DNA of 64,000 nt from Rhizobium bangladeshense (GCF_001662075.1 NZ_LYPL01000004.1:62001-126000), one strand, 5' to 3'; positions 34,715-44,121 are shown, numbered from the stretch's first letter. Translations and numbers: made by a program. Notes: generated by a model from the sequence alone, not told the origin.

Positions 34715-35088
34715 AGAATCTCCTGAACTGATTGAGGGAAGGGTTCATGCAACGATGGCTGCTTCGTCGTTGTTTGACGATAGTGAATGCTATTCAGCAA
34801 TCATCTTGGAGGCAGTTCCTGGCTGGCTGTGGCAGCGAAGACTCTGCCGCGTCAGCGGGAGGGACCGCTTCATCGGGTTTTGGTGCTTCCATTGATGTGG
34901 GCGGCGCCCCTTGCTCAATATAACCCTCATGCGTCGGATGTTGCGGCAGGTCGTCTCCGCAGCATTTGAAGCCCTCAGGCGGCCTCATCTGGTTGATAAA
35001 ATATTATACTGGAGTATAAGTATAGCTCGCTGCGCGAGGGGTAAGGTCGGAGATCAGAACACCACCTGCGCGCCCTCTACGCTGTTAA
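34715..35088 (+). promoter_or_regulatory. Spacer with first operator copy
   Basis: Apart from the shared palindrome at 35004-35019, this 374-bp stretch shows no gene. Short frames on both strands lack ribosome sites. Confidence 0.45.
35004..35019 (+). promoter_or_regulatory. Transfer-cluster operator, copy 1
   Basis: TTATACTGGAGTATAA has perfect 7-bp arms. The right arm gives TATAAG as a -10 reading towards the genes at 35383 and 35889. Confidence 0.7.
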
Positions 35089-35382
35089 CAACCGGGTCTG
35101 CATCTGACACACAATCGATCCCTACTGACGAAGGAATGGTACAAAGTTCCGATATCCATCGATTGCCCGGGCTGCGGCGCACAGACCCGGTCCGCCGGCA
35201 TTGTCGTCGGACCATCGAGCCTCGTCAACGCTGCCGACAGCTCTGAGAACGATGTTCTGAAGCGGCCATGGACACCGCTTGATGCCTTCGCATTCGTCGA
35301 GTCGCTCGGTGGTCGAACGAAGAATGTCGAGCAGTTCATTGTCAACCGCTTTCACAACGCGTTCAAATTCAGGAACGATCAC

Positions 35383-35877
35383 TTGCTGGCGATCTGCCAG
35401 CACTGCGGGGAGAGTCTTTCACCTGCCGCTACCCGCTCTGTCGCCATGAACGGCTTTGTCCGCCTTGGGCAGAGACGTCTGCTGATCAACGAACGGATGC
35501 TGCTCTTCGCATCGCACGTTGTTTTGACGGAATTCCATGGCGGCACGTCAATCGAGGAAAGCGGCCTGCCGCATCCAGATTACGCGCTCATGCTGATCTG
35601 CGATGCGGAAAGCACAGGCGGCGAAACCGGTACCGTCGAACTGTGGCACAGCATCGCGCGTAATGACTACGCCATCACTGTGAAAGGTCACGAAGGTCGG
35701 GAGATTTGCCGTGACACCCTCCATGATGACCTCGCCGTCGTAGTGGCCACTGTTTCCAATCTCGGACTGGTCCTGACGCAGCTCCATCTGGCACAGCCAT
35801 CATCACCCTACTGCCGGCTTGCCCGTGATCTCTTCCTCGAAACCCTTGCCCATGCCGGATATCGGCAGGAAAATTAG
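35383..35877 (+). CDS. Hypothetical protein with cysteine pairs, start unclear
   Basis: TTG at 35383 is the first standard start, giving 164 residues (LLAICQHCGESLSP...). The same frame is open back to a TAA at 35086. The upstream stretch reads as protein, including KEWYKVPISIDCPGCGAQTR and ending VNRFHNAFKFRNDHL, whose CPGC pair would match the CQHC pair downstream to make a zinc site. No ATG, GTG or TTG exists in that upstream part; only CTG codons (for example 35125). Either a CTG start is used, or the 5' end is damaged. The gene follows operator copy 1 and precedes a lipoprotein, so it probably belongs to the transfer regulon. Function unknown. Confidence 0.55.
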   Translation: MLAICQHCGESLSPAATRSVAMNGFVRLGQRRLLINERMLLFASHVVLTEFHGGTSIEESGLPHPDYALMLICDAESTGGETGTVELWHSIARNDYAITVKGHEGREICRDTLHDDLAVVVATVSNLGLVLTQLHLAQPSSPYCRLARDLFLETLAHAGYRQEN

Positions 35878-35888
35878 AAAGCAACACG

Positions 35889-36344
35889 ATGCGGATTTCC
35901 AAAACGCGATCGGGATCTTTGGCTATATTGATCCTGTTGTCCGGATGTGGCGACCTGACACACCCAACGCGACCGCTGCCCCCAGTCCCATTTGCTTACC
36001 TCAGCCTCACCGCTTGCAGAGCCTATGCCAGCAATATCGTCGAGTGCCAGCTTGAGTATGGTACACGGTTTGGACGCCAACGCCTCGGTCCTGTCCAGCA
36101 GACGGGTCTTAATATCAGTCGCGGTGACAGCCGCTATCAGGTCGCGTCCTGCTATCCGGTCTCGAGGATCCAGAGGGAATTGCCCAATTTCGTCTGCCGA
36201 ATCTATGAGCCTCGATCAGGAACGGATGTCAGTCCGGTGTTGATCAAAGGAGGCACTGCGGTGCGCTTAGCGCGTGTTCTGGGCGATCGCGAACAGATCC
36301 AATATCGCTGGATGCCAGATAAATGGTCGCGGCTAGACGACTGA
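35889..36344 (+). CDS. Predicted lipoprotein
   Basis: The product is 151 residues with a lipoprotein signal (MRISKTRSGSLAILILLSGC, lipobox LLSGC, Cys20). The mature part has three further cysteines (VECQLEYGTRFGRQ, ASCYPVSR, NFVCRIYEP). Its ATG is 11 bp after the preceding stop. It is probably exported and anchored in the periplasm next to the secretion machine, but I do not know the family. Confidence 0.7.
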   Translation: MRISKTRSGSLAILILLSGCGDLTHPTRPLPPVPFAYLSLTACRAYASNIVECQLEYGTRFGRQRLGPVQQTGLNISRGDSRYQVASCYPVSRIQRELPNFVCRIYEPRSGTDVSPVLIKGGTAVRLARVLGDREQIQYRWMPDKWSRLDD

Positions 36345-36391
36345 ATTTGCTCAGGAAAAGAGCGCCCCGCCATCGCTATCGCTGCCGATAA

Positions 36392-36407
36392 TTATACCGG
36401 AGTGAAA
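36392..36407 (+). promoter_or_regulatory. Transfer-cluster operator, copy 2 (degenerate)
   Basis: TTATACCGGAGTGAAA keeps the left arm TTATACC and GGAGT but has a changed right arm. It is 56 bp before copy 3 in the virB1 promoter region and may be a second binding site. Confidence 0.5.
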
Positions 36408-36447
36408 TTTTAAGGTTGATTTCCGTAACGGAATGCAGTTCAAAATC

Positions 36448-36463
36448 TTATACCGCAGTATAA
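36448..36463 (+). promoter_or_regulatory. Transfer-cluster operator, copy 3, with virB promoter
   Basis: TTATACCGCAGTATAA; its right arm together with the next base makes a perfect -10, TATAAT at 36459-36464. This -10 is 18 bp before the virB1 ATG, so the transcript leader is very short. A bound repressor would cover the -10. Confidence 0.75.
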
Positions 36464-36481
36464 TTATGAACTGGTTCGGCC

Positions 36482-37633
36482 ATGAAACGAATCCCACTTC
36501 CGCCTGTGAAAACACCGCAAAAGGCATGGTCGCGAAGCACGCTGTGGGTTGCTGGAATGTCGACAATTCTGCTCACCGGTTTCGCTTCCAACTCCGGCGA
36601 CAGCGGTCTGCCCTTCTATTCAGGAACGCCTGCTCACGCTGTTGGGCCTGGCGGTATCACGACTGAGAAGGTGGGGAGAGTGGCAGCCCGGTTGAACCCA
36701 ATCGCCGGGTCAAGTCTGGCCGCTGCAGCCAAGCAGCCGCCACAGCCGACAATCGATTGGGTCAGCTTCAGCCAGCGCTTTGACGCGCCGAACGATGAAC
36801 GTCCGATTGGTGCCAGTGCTCTCCCATTGGAAAAGGTTGAAGAGTTTGATAACCGGCGTGCGGGTTTACCAGGAGAAGCGGCTGATACTGCGAATGCACG
36901 GCGCGATCGCACCGTGCATTCGCCAATCGGCGTCTTCTCTTTCGACCAGAGGCCAGCCACACCGGTCATTGATCCGGCGGCCGAACCAAACTCGGATGCC
37001 AAACAGTCGTTGGCGCCGCCTCGAGCTGATCTGCTTTCCGGCATTCCCGAAGAATATGCAAAACTGGCAGTGACGATCGCCGCTGCGGAAGAGGTTGACC
37101 CGAACTGGGTGCTCTCGATCATGCGGGCCGAAAATGCGAGCTACGATCCACGCCTCGTCAGTCCTGCCGGTGCCGTCGGTTTGATGCAGGTGATGCCGCG
37201 GATCGGCGCAGCCTTTGGTGCGAATGATCTCACCGATCCCGAACAGAATATCCGCGCCGGCACTCGATTCCTCCGTGTTCTCATCGACAAGTATCGCAAT
37301 CCTGTGCTTGTCGCCTCTGCTTATAATGCCGGTGAGCCTCGTGTCGATCTTCGCCACTCCTTGCCGCTGATCCGGGAAACCGCGGACTATGTCACGCGTG
37401 TCGTCGGGTTCTACGTTGGCGCGGTGGCGACCGCTACGGGCATGCATGGCGGCCTGTTAGTTCCGTCGGAATCCGGCTCGAAGCGCCGGGCAGGAACTGC
37501 CGACCGCGCGAAGTCGCCGATGCTTGTTTTTTCTGTTGCAGATCCGCTCACAGCGGCGAACCGCTCCCCCCAGGAAGACGGACCGACCCACGTTGGCGGT
37601 CCGGTTAAAATCGTCAAGGAAGAGGTGCATTGA
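36482..37633 (+). CDS. virB1: VirB1-like lytic transglycosylase
   Basis: First gene of the type IV secretion operon; it opens the peptidoglycan for the channel. The product is 383 residues. After an N-terminal membrane or signal segment (TLWVAGMSTILLTGFASNSG) and a long linker, residues about 195-330 are an SLT domain: VLSIMRAENASYDPRLVSPA with the likely catalytic Glu near 217, then GAVGLMQVMPRIGAAFG, and SAYNAGEPRV. The C-terminal 70 residues are linker-like. The stop overlaps the virB2 ATG. There is little ribosome-site sequence before the ATG at 36482. Confidence 0.85.
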   Translation: MKRIPLPPVKTPQKAWSRSTLWVAGMSTILLTGFASNSGDSGLPFYSGTPAHAVGPGGITTEKVGRVAARLNPIAGSSLAAAAKQPPQPTIDWVSFSQRFDAPNDERPIGASALPLEKVEEFDNRRAGLPGEAADTANARRDRTVHSPIGVFSFDQRPATPVIDPAAEPNSDAKQSLAPPRADLLSGIPEEYAKLAVTIAAAEEVDPNWVLSIMRAENASYDPRLVSPAGAVGLMQVMPRIGAAFGANDLTDPEQNIRAGTRFLRVLIDKYRNPVLVASAYNAGEPRVDLRHSLPLIRETADYVTRVVGFYVGAVATATGMHGGLLVPSESGSKRRAGTADRAKSPMLVFSVADPLTAANRSPQEDGPTHVGGPVKIVKEEVH

Positions 37634-37992
37634 TGAATGTAATCGCAATGGCAGTCCTTTATGCCGGCGTCGCCTGGCGTTCGAGGGCAAAACGCAAGTG
37701 GGTCGGCAATGCCGCGATGGTGTTGGCGACCAGCCTGATCCTGCTTGTCAGCCAGTTCGAACCAGCGGCGGCGCAGAACCTTGATGCGCTGCAAAATGCC
37801 GCTGACCGGCTGGTGCAGTTCTTTACCGGCCCCTTCGGCCGCTCGGTCGGAGCGATCGCCTTCATCGGCATGTTTCTGGCCGCAGCCTTCGGATACTGGT
37901 CCTGGGGCGCCCTTCTTCGGGTCGGGGGAAGCCTTGCCGGCATGTTTGCTGCCGCCGAACTGGTCGACTTCCTCGCTGGCAGTGGATCGTAA
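37633..37992 (+). CDS. virB2: VirB2-like pilin
   Basis: The product is 119 residues with a long signal region (about 1-45, ending in PAAAQ, where processing is likely) and a mature pilin with two hydrophobic helices (SVGAIAFIGMFLAAAFGYWS and LLRVGGSLAGMFAAAELV). This matches VirB2/TrbC major pilins. The ATG overlaps the virB1 stop by one base; virB3 starts 3 bp after its stop. Confidence 0.88.
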   Translation: MNVIAMAVLYAGVAWRSRAKRKWVGNAAMVLATSLILLVSQFEPAAAQNLDALQNAADRLVQFFTGPFGRSVGAIAFIGMFLAAAFGYWSWGALLRVGGSLAGMFAAAELVDFLAGSGS

Positions 37993-37994
37993 TC

Positions 37995-38321
37995 ATGGCG
38001 GCATTCAGCGGCAACACCGACGGCGGGGACGACTACATCGAATGCCATCCGGTCATCCTCGCTCTGACACGGCCGCCGACGGTCATGGGGATCCCTTACA
38101 CATACTTTCTGGCGGAATGCTTCATCTCGCTGATGGTGTTCATGATCTTAGGCTCGATCCTTTGGTTCCCGGTCTCCTTCGTGATCCTTCACAGCATTCT
38201 CTATGTGCTGACGGTGAAGCTCGACCTGTGGTTTTTCGAGATCGTTGGACGCCTCAGCATGTGCGGCGTCAATCCTCTGGGTCGAAGGCTCGGCGGTGGC
38301 ATCAGGACCTATGGGGCGTGA
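37995..38321 (+). CDS. virB3: VirB3-like inner-membrane protein
   Basis: The product is 108 residues. It starts with a short cytoplasmic part that includes the family pattern HPVILALTRPPTVMGIPYTY, followed by two close membrane helices (YFLAECFISLMVFMILGSIL and WFPVSFVILHSILYV). VirB3 works with VirB4 at the base of the channel. The gene lies between virB2 and virB4, the usual order. Confidence 0.9.
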   Translation: MAAFSGNTDGGDDYIECHPVILALTRPPTVMGIPYTYFLAECFISLMVFMILGSILWFPVSFVILHSILYVLTVKLDLWFFEIVGRLSMCGVNPLGRRLGGGIRTYGA

Positions 38322-38324
38322 TCG

Positions 38325-40844
38325 ATGGGCACCATGGCGAGATCGTTGAAAGGGAGCTTGTCGAAAGGTTGGGAGATATTCGCCGACCGCAGCATATCGA
38401 CACACGTCCCGTTCTATGTGCCGATCGAAAACGGCATTATCAGACTGAAGAACGACTGCCTGGTCACCACAGTGCAATTGACCGGCTTTTCCTTCGAGAC
38501 CGCCGATATCGAGACGATCAACATGCTGCAGCGGCAGCGGAACGCCGCTTTCCGCGCGATTTCGTCGATCGGCAATTTTGCTCTCTACACCCATGTCATC
38601 AGGCGCAAGGTAGCGCCGTCGCTGCCATCGGCGTTCGCCGATCCCTTCATGCGGCGTCTCGATGACGTCTATCAGTCGAGCATCTCCAGGAACGAGATGT
38701 TCGTCAACGACACCTATGTGTCCCTTGTTGTACGGCCCTTGTTCAAGAAGGGTTCGGCGCTCTCCCGTGTCATGGGCATCGGCGGCGATGTCGTGCGCAG
38801 GGAGCAGTTTCGTGCGATGCGCGACAAGCTTGTCGAAGCAACAAGGGCACTGGAAAAATCGCTTGCCGCCTACGGTCCGAAAGTCTTGCGAGACGTGCGG
38901 CGCGCCGAGGTCGATCTTGGCGACGGAAAAACGATCTACCGGACCATCTCCGACGACACGATGCTTGAGGAAGGCACGCGAACAATCTGGTTCTCGGAGC
39001 AATGCGAGTTCTTCTACACGCTGCTGAACGGCGGCCGTGTCCGGCCGATCCGTCTCGGCAACATACCGATCGACGAGATGCTGCCGGCGCGGCGCACGTC
39101 GATCGGCAACCGGATCATCCATCTCCAAGGCGAAACATCAGGCGATGATCGCTATGCCGCGATGGTATCGCTGAAGGAATATCCGCCCGAGACCGGCGCC
39201 GGCATGCTCGACTACATCCTCAAGCTGCCCTTCGAGATGGTGCTGACCCAGTCGATGTCGTTCATCGACGACATGGCTGCGCGCAGCCGCATCGAAAGGC
39301 TCGATCGGCAGATGTCGAAGGCCGACGAGGGCGGCTCCAGCGTGCAGGCCAATCTCGACATCGCCCGCGACGAGCTTGCGCGCAAACGCGTTGCCTTCAC
39401 CGAGCATCACCTCACCATCATGCCGGTCGCAAGGACGACGGCTCAACTCGACGATGCGGTGGCGCTGATCGGAAACGAGCTTGGGGCGCTTGGCGCCTCC
39501 TATGTTCGCGAAGATCTGAACGCCGAGCCGGCTTACTGGGCGCAACTGCCTGGCAACCAGGCCTATATTGCGCGGCGCGCGCTCATCTCGACGCTCAATT
39601 GCGCGGGCTTGAGTAGTTTTCACGCCTATCCCTATGGCAAGCCGGACGGAAACCACTGGGGACCGGCGATCACCATTTTTGAGACGACCTCCGGCACGCC
39701 GTTCTTTTTCAACTTCCACCAGGGAGACGTCGGGCACACGACGGTGTTCGGACCGACGGGTTCAGGCAAGACCGTTATCATGGCTTTCTTGATTCTGCAG
39801 GCCTACCGCGTCAGCCCGCGACTGAAGACGATCGTCTTCGACAAGGATCGTGGTCTCGACATCATGGTTCGTGCGGCAGGCGGGCGATACATGACACTCG
39901 AACCCGGCGAACCGGCGGGCTGGAATCCCTTGCTTCTCGACGACACCGAGGAGAACCGCGTTTTCCTGTACCGGCTTTTGAGCTTCATGCTGAAGCCATC
40001 GAAGGAAGGCGAGAGCCTGACGCCACAGGAAGAAGCGATCATCCGTAGCGCGATCAAATCCGTCCTTAAGACGAAGGACAAGTCGTATCGTCGTCTATCC
40101 TCGCTGCGGGCGCTGCTCGCTGGAAGCGAGAGGACCGAAGGCAGTCTGATCGCACGACTCGACAAATGGATCGATCGCGGCCCCTATGCCTGGCTCTTCG
40201 ACAATGCCGATGACAATTTGGATATTTCGAGGCCGATGATCGGCTTCGACATGACATCGATCCTCGACGATCCGACGGTGCGTACCGCGGCCCTCCTCTA
40301 CATGTTCCATCGGTTGGACGAGGTTTATGACGGGAAGGCGCCGATCATCAACCTGATGGACGAAGCCTGGAAGCTGCTCGACGACGACGAGTTCAAGCGC
40401 ACCATGAAGGACTACTTCAAGACCATCCGGAAACGGAACGGTCTGGTGATATTTGGCACGCAGTCGGCCGACGACGTCGTGCAGTCCAGCGTCAGCCGCA
40501 CGATCATCGAGCAAACGTCGACCAATATCTTCTTTGCCAATCCGAAGGCCGACGAGCACTCCTACATGGAGAATTTCGGACTCTCGAGGGCCGAATTCGA
40601 ATGGGTCAAGAACGGCGACCCGAGCTCGCGTTTCATGCTGATCAAGCAGGCGAAGAGCAGCGTGATCGCGCGTGTCGACATGTCCCACATGCCGGAATTC
40701 ATCAAGGTCTTGTCCGGCCGGGAGGAGACCGTTCGCGAGGTCGAGATGCTGCTCGACGAATACGGAGACGATCCGAAGAACTGGCTGTCGAGATTTTGCG
40801 ACTGGGAGGGAAAAGCGTCCGATGACCAACGCAAGACTTCCTGA
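38325..40844 (+). CDS. virB4: VirB4 secretion ATPase
   Basis: VirB4 powers pilus assembly and transfer. The product is 839 residues, the full length. The N-terminal CagE/TrbE domain is followed by the ATPase domain with Walker A FGPTGSGKTV (about 475) and Walker B NLMDEAWKLLDDDEF (about 680), then IFGTQSADDVVQSSVSRTII. It is colinear with VirB3, 3 bp apart, and overlaps the following gene by 23 bp. Confidence 0.95.
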   Translation: MGTMARSLKGSLSKGWEIFADRSISTHVPFYVPIENGIIRLKNDCLVTTVQLTGFSFETADIETINMLQRQRNAAFRAISSIGNFALYTHVIRRKVAPSLPSAFADPFMRRLDDVYQSSISRNEMFVNDTYVSLVVRPLFKKGSALSRVMGIGGDVVRREQFRAMRDKLVEATRALEKSLAAYGPKVLRDVRRAEVDLGDGKTIYRTISDDTMLEEGTRTIWFSEQCEFFYTLLNGGRVRPIRLGNIPIDEMLPARRTSIGNRIIHLQGETSGDDRYAAMVSLKEYPPETGAGMLDYILKLPFEMVLTQSMSFIDDMAARSRIERLDRQMSKADEGGSSVQANLDIARDELARKRVAFTEHHLTIMPVARTTAQLDDAVALIGNELGALGASYVREDLNAEPAYWAQLPGNQAYIARRALISTLNCAGLSSFHAYPYGKPDGNHWGPAITIFETTSGTPFFFNFHQGDVGHTTVFGPTGSGKTVIMAFLILQAYRVSPRLKTIVFDKDRGLDIMVRAAGGRYMTLEPGEPAGWNPLLLDDTEENRVFLYRLLSFMLKPSKEGESLTPQEEAIIRSAIKSVLKTKDKSYRRLSSLRALLAGSERTEGSLIARLDKWIDRGPYAWLFDNADDNLDISRPMIGFDMTSILDDPTVRTAALLYMFHRLDEVYDGKAPIINLMDEAWKLLDDDEFKRTMKDYFKTIRKRNGLVIFGTQSADDVVQSSVSRTIIEQTSTNIFFANPKADEHSYMENFGLSRAEFEWVKNGDPSSRFMLIKQAKSSVIARVDMSHMPEFIKVLSGREETVREVEMLLDEYGDDPKNWLSRFCDWEGKASDDQRKTS

Positions 40845-41997
40845 GCTGGCGACGGCCGCCGTGCTGGCGCTGGCGACAGTGGTAGCCCCCGCCGCCACCC
40901 GCGCCCAGGTTCCGGTCATCGACAATGCCCGCCAGAAGATCCAGCAGGCGACCTTGAACTGGTACCAGGGCTATCAGGCAGATACCCGGAAACTGAAAGG
41001 CGCCTCGGGCGGAACGACGGACAGCGTGGCGCCCGGCCAAGGCTCCGGCGCACCCGCCGATTGCTCGGCAGGTGGCATGAGTGGCGATACCGCACCGGCG
41101 GCATCATCGCAGCGGACGCCGAGTCAGCAGGAAGTCGCCCGCATGGTCGAGGACGAGGCGATCCGCCAGGGCGTCGATCCGAATTTCGCGCTCGCCATCG
41201 CCGAACAGGAATCGCGTTTCCGACAGTCCGCGCGCTCGGCGGTCGGCGCCACCGGTGTCATGCAGCTGATGCCAGGAACCGCAGCTCAGCTGGGCGTCAA
41301 TCCCTACGATACGCGCGATAATATCCGCGGGGGCGTCAAATACATCAAGCAACTCCAGGGAATGTTCGGCAGTCGCTACGACCTGATCTCCGCCGGCTAC
41401 AATGCCGGGCCATATCGCCAGTCGCTGCAGAATGGTCAGATCCCGAACATTCCTGAAACCCAGGATTATGTCAAAAAGGTCTCCGCCTACTACGGCCGCA
41501 ACAAGGCGCAGAATGGCGACCGAACCCCACCAGCTGGCGACAACACCGAGCCCGAAAGCGCGAGCTACGGGAACGGTTGCGGTGAGCAGCTGAAAAAGGC
41601 TGTCGATCGCAACACGCAGGCGCAGGTCGAGCGCGGATCGGTCTGGAATGATCTGCTTGGGAAATCGATTGAAGCGAACCAGCAATATCTGCAGCGCCTG
41701 CAGGCCGGGCTGCAATCGTCATCGGCGAACTTGCGCGGCTCCGGTGGCGGCAATTCCAAAGATTTCGACGGCTCGCTCGTCATGGCGCAAATCCAATGCC
41801 CTTCGACGATCGTCGACACCGGCAGCACCCGCTGCTTTGCCGTGCCGTCGAGTGCCACGACCGAGCAGATCCAGCGCTGGCTCGATGACCTGCAGGAACA
41901 GGCACGCGCCAATGGCACCATCGCGACCTTTTCGGCGATGCAGGATCCCGTATTGGGCCTGGTGACGGTCGTCGATGCCAGACCGACAGCAAACTGA
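40822..41997 (+). CDS. Second lytic transglycosylase of the cluster
   Basis: The product is 391 residues. It starts with a signal peptide (PELATAAVLALATVVAPAAT). After a Gly/Ser-rich linker comes an SLT domain (about 110-240): IRQGVDPNFALAIAEQESRF with the likely catalytic Glu near 129, SAVGATGVMQLMPGTAAQLG and LISAGYNAGP. The C-terminal 150 residues are unlike virB1 and have four cysteines. The ATG overlaps the virB4 end by 23 bp. It lies where virB5 would usually start, so it may be VirB1-like in role or a pilus-tip-linked enzyme. Confidence 0.85.
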   Translation: MTNARLPELATAAVLALATVVAPAATRAQVPVIDNARQKIQQATLNWYQGYQADTRKLKGASGGTTDSVAPGQGSGAPADCSAGGMSGDTAPAASSQRTPSQQEVARMVEDEAIRQGVDPNFALAIAEQESRFRQSARSAVGATGVMQLMPGTAAQLGVNPYDTRDNIRGGVKYIKQLQGMFGSRYDLISAGYNAGPYRQSLQNGQIPNIPETQDYVKKVSAYYGRNKAQNGDRTPPAGDNTEPESASYGNGCGEQLKKAVDRNTQAQVERGSVWNDLLGKSIEANQQYLQRLQAGLQSSSANLRGSGGGNSKDFDGSLVMAQIQCPSTIVDTGSTRCFAVPSSATTEQIQRWLDDLQEQARANGTIATFSAMQDPVLGLVTVVDARPTAN

Positions 41998-42019
41998 ACG
42001 GACAAGAGAGGTTAGGCAC

Positions 42020-42811
42020 ATGAAGACATTTGTCATCGCGGCAGCCCTTGGCATCGTTGCCGTCTCGCATGCTTACGCGCAGGTCCCGGTCAAGGATTCG
42101 GAAAACATCTCGCTTAGTGAGGACATCAAGAAACTGTCGTCTGAGATCCAGCAGGACACCTCGGTCGTCAAGGACAACACGACGAAGACCTTGCAGGCGA
42201 TCACCGGCGATCGCAGTCAAGATGCCAGCCAGTTTGCCAAGCTTGCGACCGGCAATGGCTTCAGCATGGGGCAAGCGCCGGATTTCGGGAGGATCCTGTC
42301 GGGAAACCAAGCCGTGTTCGGCGGCATCAGCGGTGAGTTTCAGAATACGGCCGCCAAACTTATCAACGGCCTCAACTTGGTGAAGATGGTGGTCGATACC
42401 GTCAAGGGTGGAGAGCTCTCCGGCGCCAACCAGGCCTATTCGCAAGGGGTCAATGCCTTGACGACGATGACGGCGCTGACGGATGCGATGAACAGCGCCA
42501 CCAAGGATCGGCAGAACTCGTTCATGCAGGCAACCGAGAAGATCGGCACGGCTCAGGATCTGAAGGGTGCGCTCGAACAAAACACCCAGATGGTGCTGCA
42601 GGGCAATCAGACCGCCAATGAGGCCGTTGGTTCCCTCAACAACCAGGTCATGCTTTTAAACCAGCAGTACAAGGCGGCGCTCGCCACCTCGTCGCAGAAC
42701 CTCAAGACCTTCGCACCCCTTCCCGACAGCGTGATGCGTGATGGGGGCGGGGAGCAGCAGGGGGCCTCGGTTCGAGATCAGTTGAAGGCGTTCCAGGAGC
42801 AGGAGCAGTGA
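42020..42811 (+). CDS. virB5: VirB5-like minor pilin
   Basis: The product is 263 residues from the ATG at 42020, with a signal peptide ending SHAYA-QVPV. The mature part is helical and coiled-coil (EDIKKLSSEIQQDTSVV, ALTTMTALTDAMNSATKDRQ, LNNQVMLLNQQYKAAL), as in VirB5/TrbJ proteins that cap the pilus tip and help contact recipients. AGAGAGGTT lies upstream. The next gene overlaps by 4 bp. Confidence 0.82.
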   Translation: MKTFVIAAALGIVAVSHAYAQVPVKDSENISLSEDIKKLSSEIQQDTSVVKDNTTKTLQAITGDRSQDASQFAKLATGNGFSMGQAPDFGRILSGNQAVFGGISGEFQNTAAKLINGLNLVKMVVDTVKGGELSGANQAYSQGVNALTTMTALTDAMNSATKDRQNSFMQATEKIGTAQDLKGALEQNTQMVLQGNQTANEAVGSLNNQVMLLNQQYKAALATSSQNLKTFAPLPDSVMRDGGGEQQGASVRDQLKAFQEQEQ

Positions 42812-43011
42812 GGCTGACCCTCATCCTGGCATTTTGTTGCGCGGCCCTCACTGGCTGCGGCGGCAAATACGAACAACTGGCGAAATGCTCGGCCGACGAA
42901 AACCCGGTGCCGGCGCTCGGCTACGATAGAGCGCCGCAACCAGCGCGGCCGGAACAGGCGCTGGCGAGAGCCGTCACGGATGATTGCGGCCCGATGCGGC
43001 CTGTCAATTAG
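42808..43011 (+). CDS. Small lipoprotein (VirB7 or entry-exclusion-like)
   Basis: GTG start overlapping the virB5 stop. The product is 67 residues with lipobox LTGC (Cys17) and a short mature part with two more cysteines (AKCSADENPVPA, DDCGPM). In position it matches the EexN or VirB7-like lipoproteins between virB5 and virB6. Which of the two it is cannot be told from sequence. Confidence 0.65.
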   Translation: MRLTLILAFCCAALTGCGGKYEQLAKCSADENPVPALGYDRAPQPARPEQALARAVTDDCGPMRPVN

Positions 43012-43019
43012 GATGCGAC

Positions 43020-44093
43020 ATGGATCCAGTCAGCTACGCGATCAATTTCTATGGCGATGCGCTCAGATATTTCGACAAGATCAACGAAGCCTCCCTTGAA
43101 CGGGCCTGGGGCCTGTTTGCTCAACACAGCAATCTTGTCTCAGCCATCCTGGCGATCTTCCTGATCCTCTACTTCCTCTGGGGCGCACTCGGACTGTCTG
43201 CTGTCTCCCTCCAGGATATGGCGGTGACAGGTTTCAAGATCGCGCTGGCTTACGCCTTGGTCATGTCCTGGGCTACCTTCTACGACAATATCGGCCAGTT
43301 CGTGCTGTCGACGCCACAGGATCTCGGTTCGGCTATTTCCTCGGCAATGGGCGGCCAGTCGGCCGGTTCCGATCTGGCCCAGCAGGTCGCCAGCATGGCA
43401 CGCAAGGTCTACGACTTCGCCATGCAGCTTTTCAATTCTTACGAGTCGGGATGGCTGCCGAATGTTACTGGCGCCGTGGTCGTGTTCATTGTGCTGGTGT
43501 TCGGTCTGCTGCCGATGCTGCTCATCCTCACCGGCGTCACGCTGTTTGCCAAGATGATCACCGCCGTCATGCTGGCGATCGGGCCGATCGCGATCCTCTG
43601 CTACTTCTTCGGCACCACGCGATTTGTCTTCGACGCGTGGGTGAGGGGCGTCGCCTACGGCATGTTCATGCTGCTCTTCACCTACATCATGGCCGGCCTG
43701 TCCTTCGGTTTTCTAATCGGCATGATGGACACCATCAACGGTGACATGGCGACCAAGGAAAATGCGCTGGCGATCGTGCTCGCCATGGTGCTTTACCTGG
43801 CGCTGATCTCCTATTTCATTTTTCAGGTGCCGGATTTCGCCAGAACCTTTTCCTACGGGACGGCAATTTCGGGCGTGCCGGGTGGAGGCGGTGTCGATAC
43901 CGGTTACAGCGCCGCGCGCAGAACACTCGCATCCAGCAATTCGAGGGCCGGGCAGGCGGGAGCCGTCGCGCTTGGCATGCTGGCTGGACCGAGAGGCGCC
44001 GTGACGGCGGCAGCACTTGCCGGCCGCGGTAGTGTGGCAGGTGTCGGCGCGCTTGGCCGGATGCTGACCAATCGCCGCCGCAACAGCGAGTGA
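43020..44093 (+). CDS. virB6: VirB6-like polytopic membrane protein
   Basis: The product is 357 residues from the ATG at 43020. It has several membrane helices: NLVSAILAIFLILYFLWGAL, FKIALAYALVMSWATFYD, VVVFIVLVFGLLPMLLIL, MLAIGPIAILCYFFGTTRF, and two further C-terminal segments. The conserved TRFVFDAWVRGVAYGMFM and the central periplasmic loop fit VirB6/TrbL. It passes DNA substrate through the inner membrane. The tail is Ser/Arg-rich and cytoplasmic. Confidence 0.9.
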   Translation: MDPVSYAINFYGDALRYFDKINEASLERAWGLFAQHSNLVSAILAIFLILYFLWGALGLSAVSLQDMAVTGFKIALAYALVMSWATFYDNIGQFVLSTPQDLGSAISSAMGGQSAGSDLAQQVASMARKVYDFAMQLFNSYESGWLPNVTGAVVVFIVLVFGLLPMLLILTGVTLFAKMITAVMLAIGPIAILCYFFGTTRFVFDAWVRGVAYGMFMLLFTYIMAGLSFGFLIGMMDTINGDMATKENALAIVLAMVLYLALISYFIFQVPDFARTFSYGTAISGVPGGGGVDTGYSAARRTLASSNSRAGQAGAVALGMLAGPRGAVTAAALAGRGSVAGVGALGRMLTNRRRNSE

Positions 44094-44121
44094 ACGAGAC
44101 ACCGTTATTCGAGGGCAACAC

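Noticed and set aside
36345..36481. Agrobacterium-type vir box or quorum tra box upstream of virB1
   Set aside because: No copy of those consensus patterns was found; the only repeated signal is the TTATACYGCAGTATAA palindrome.
38148..39128. 326-codon open frame antisense to virB3/virB4
   Set aside because: It crosses two conserved genes and has no family signature.
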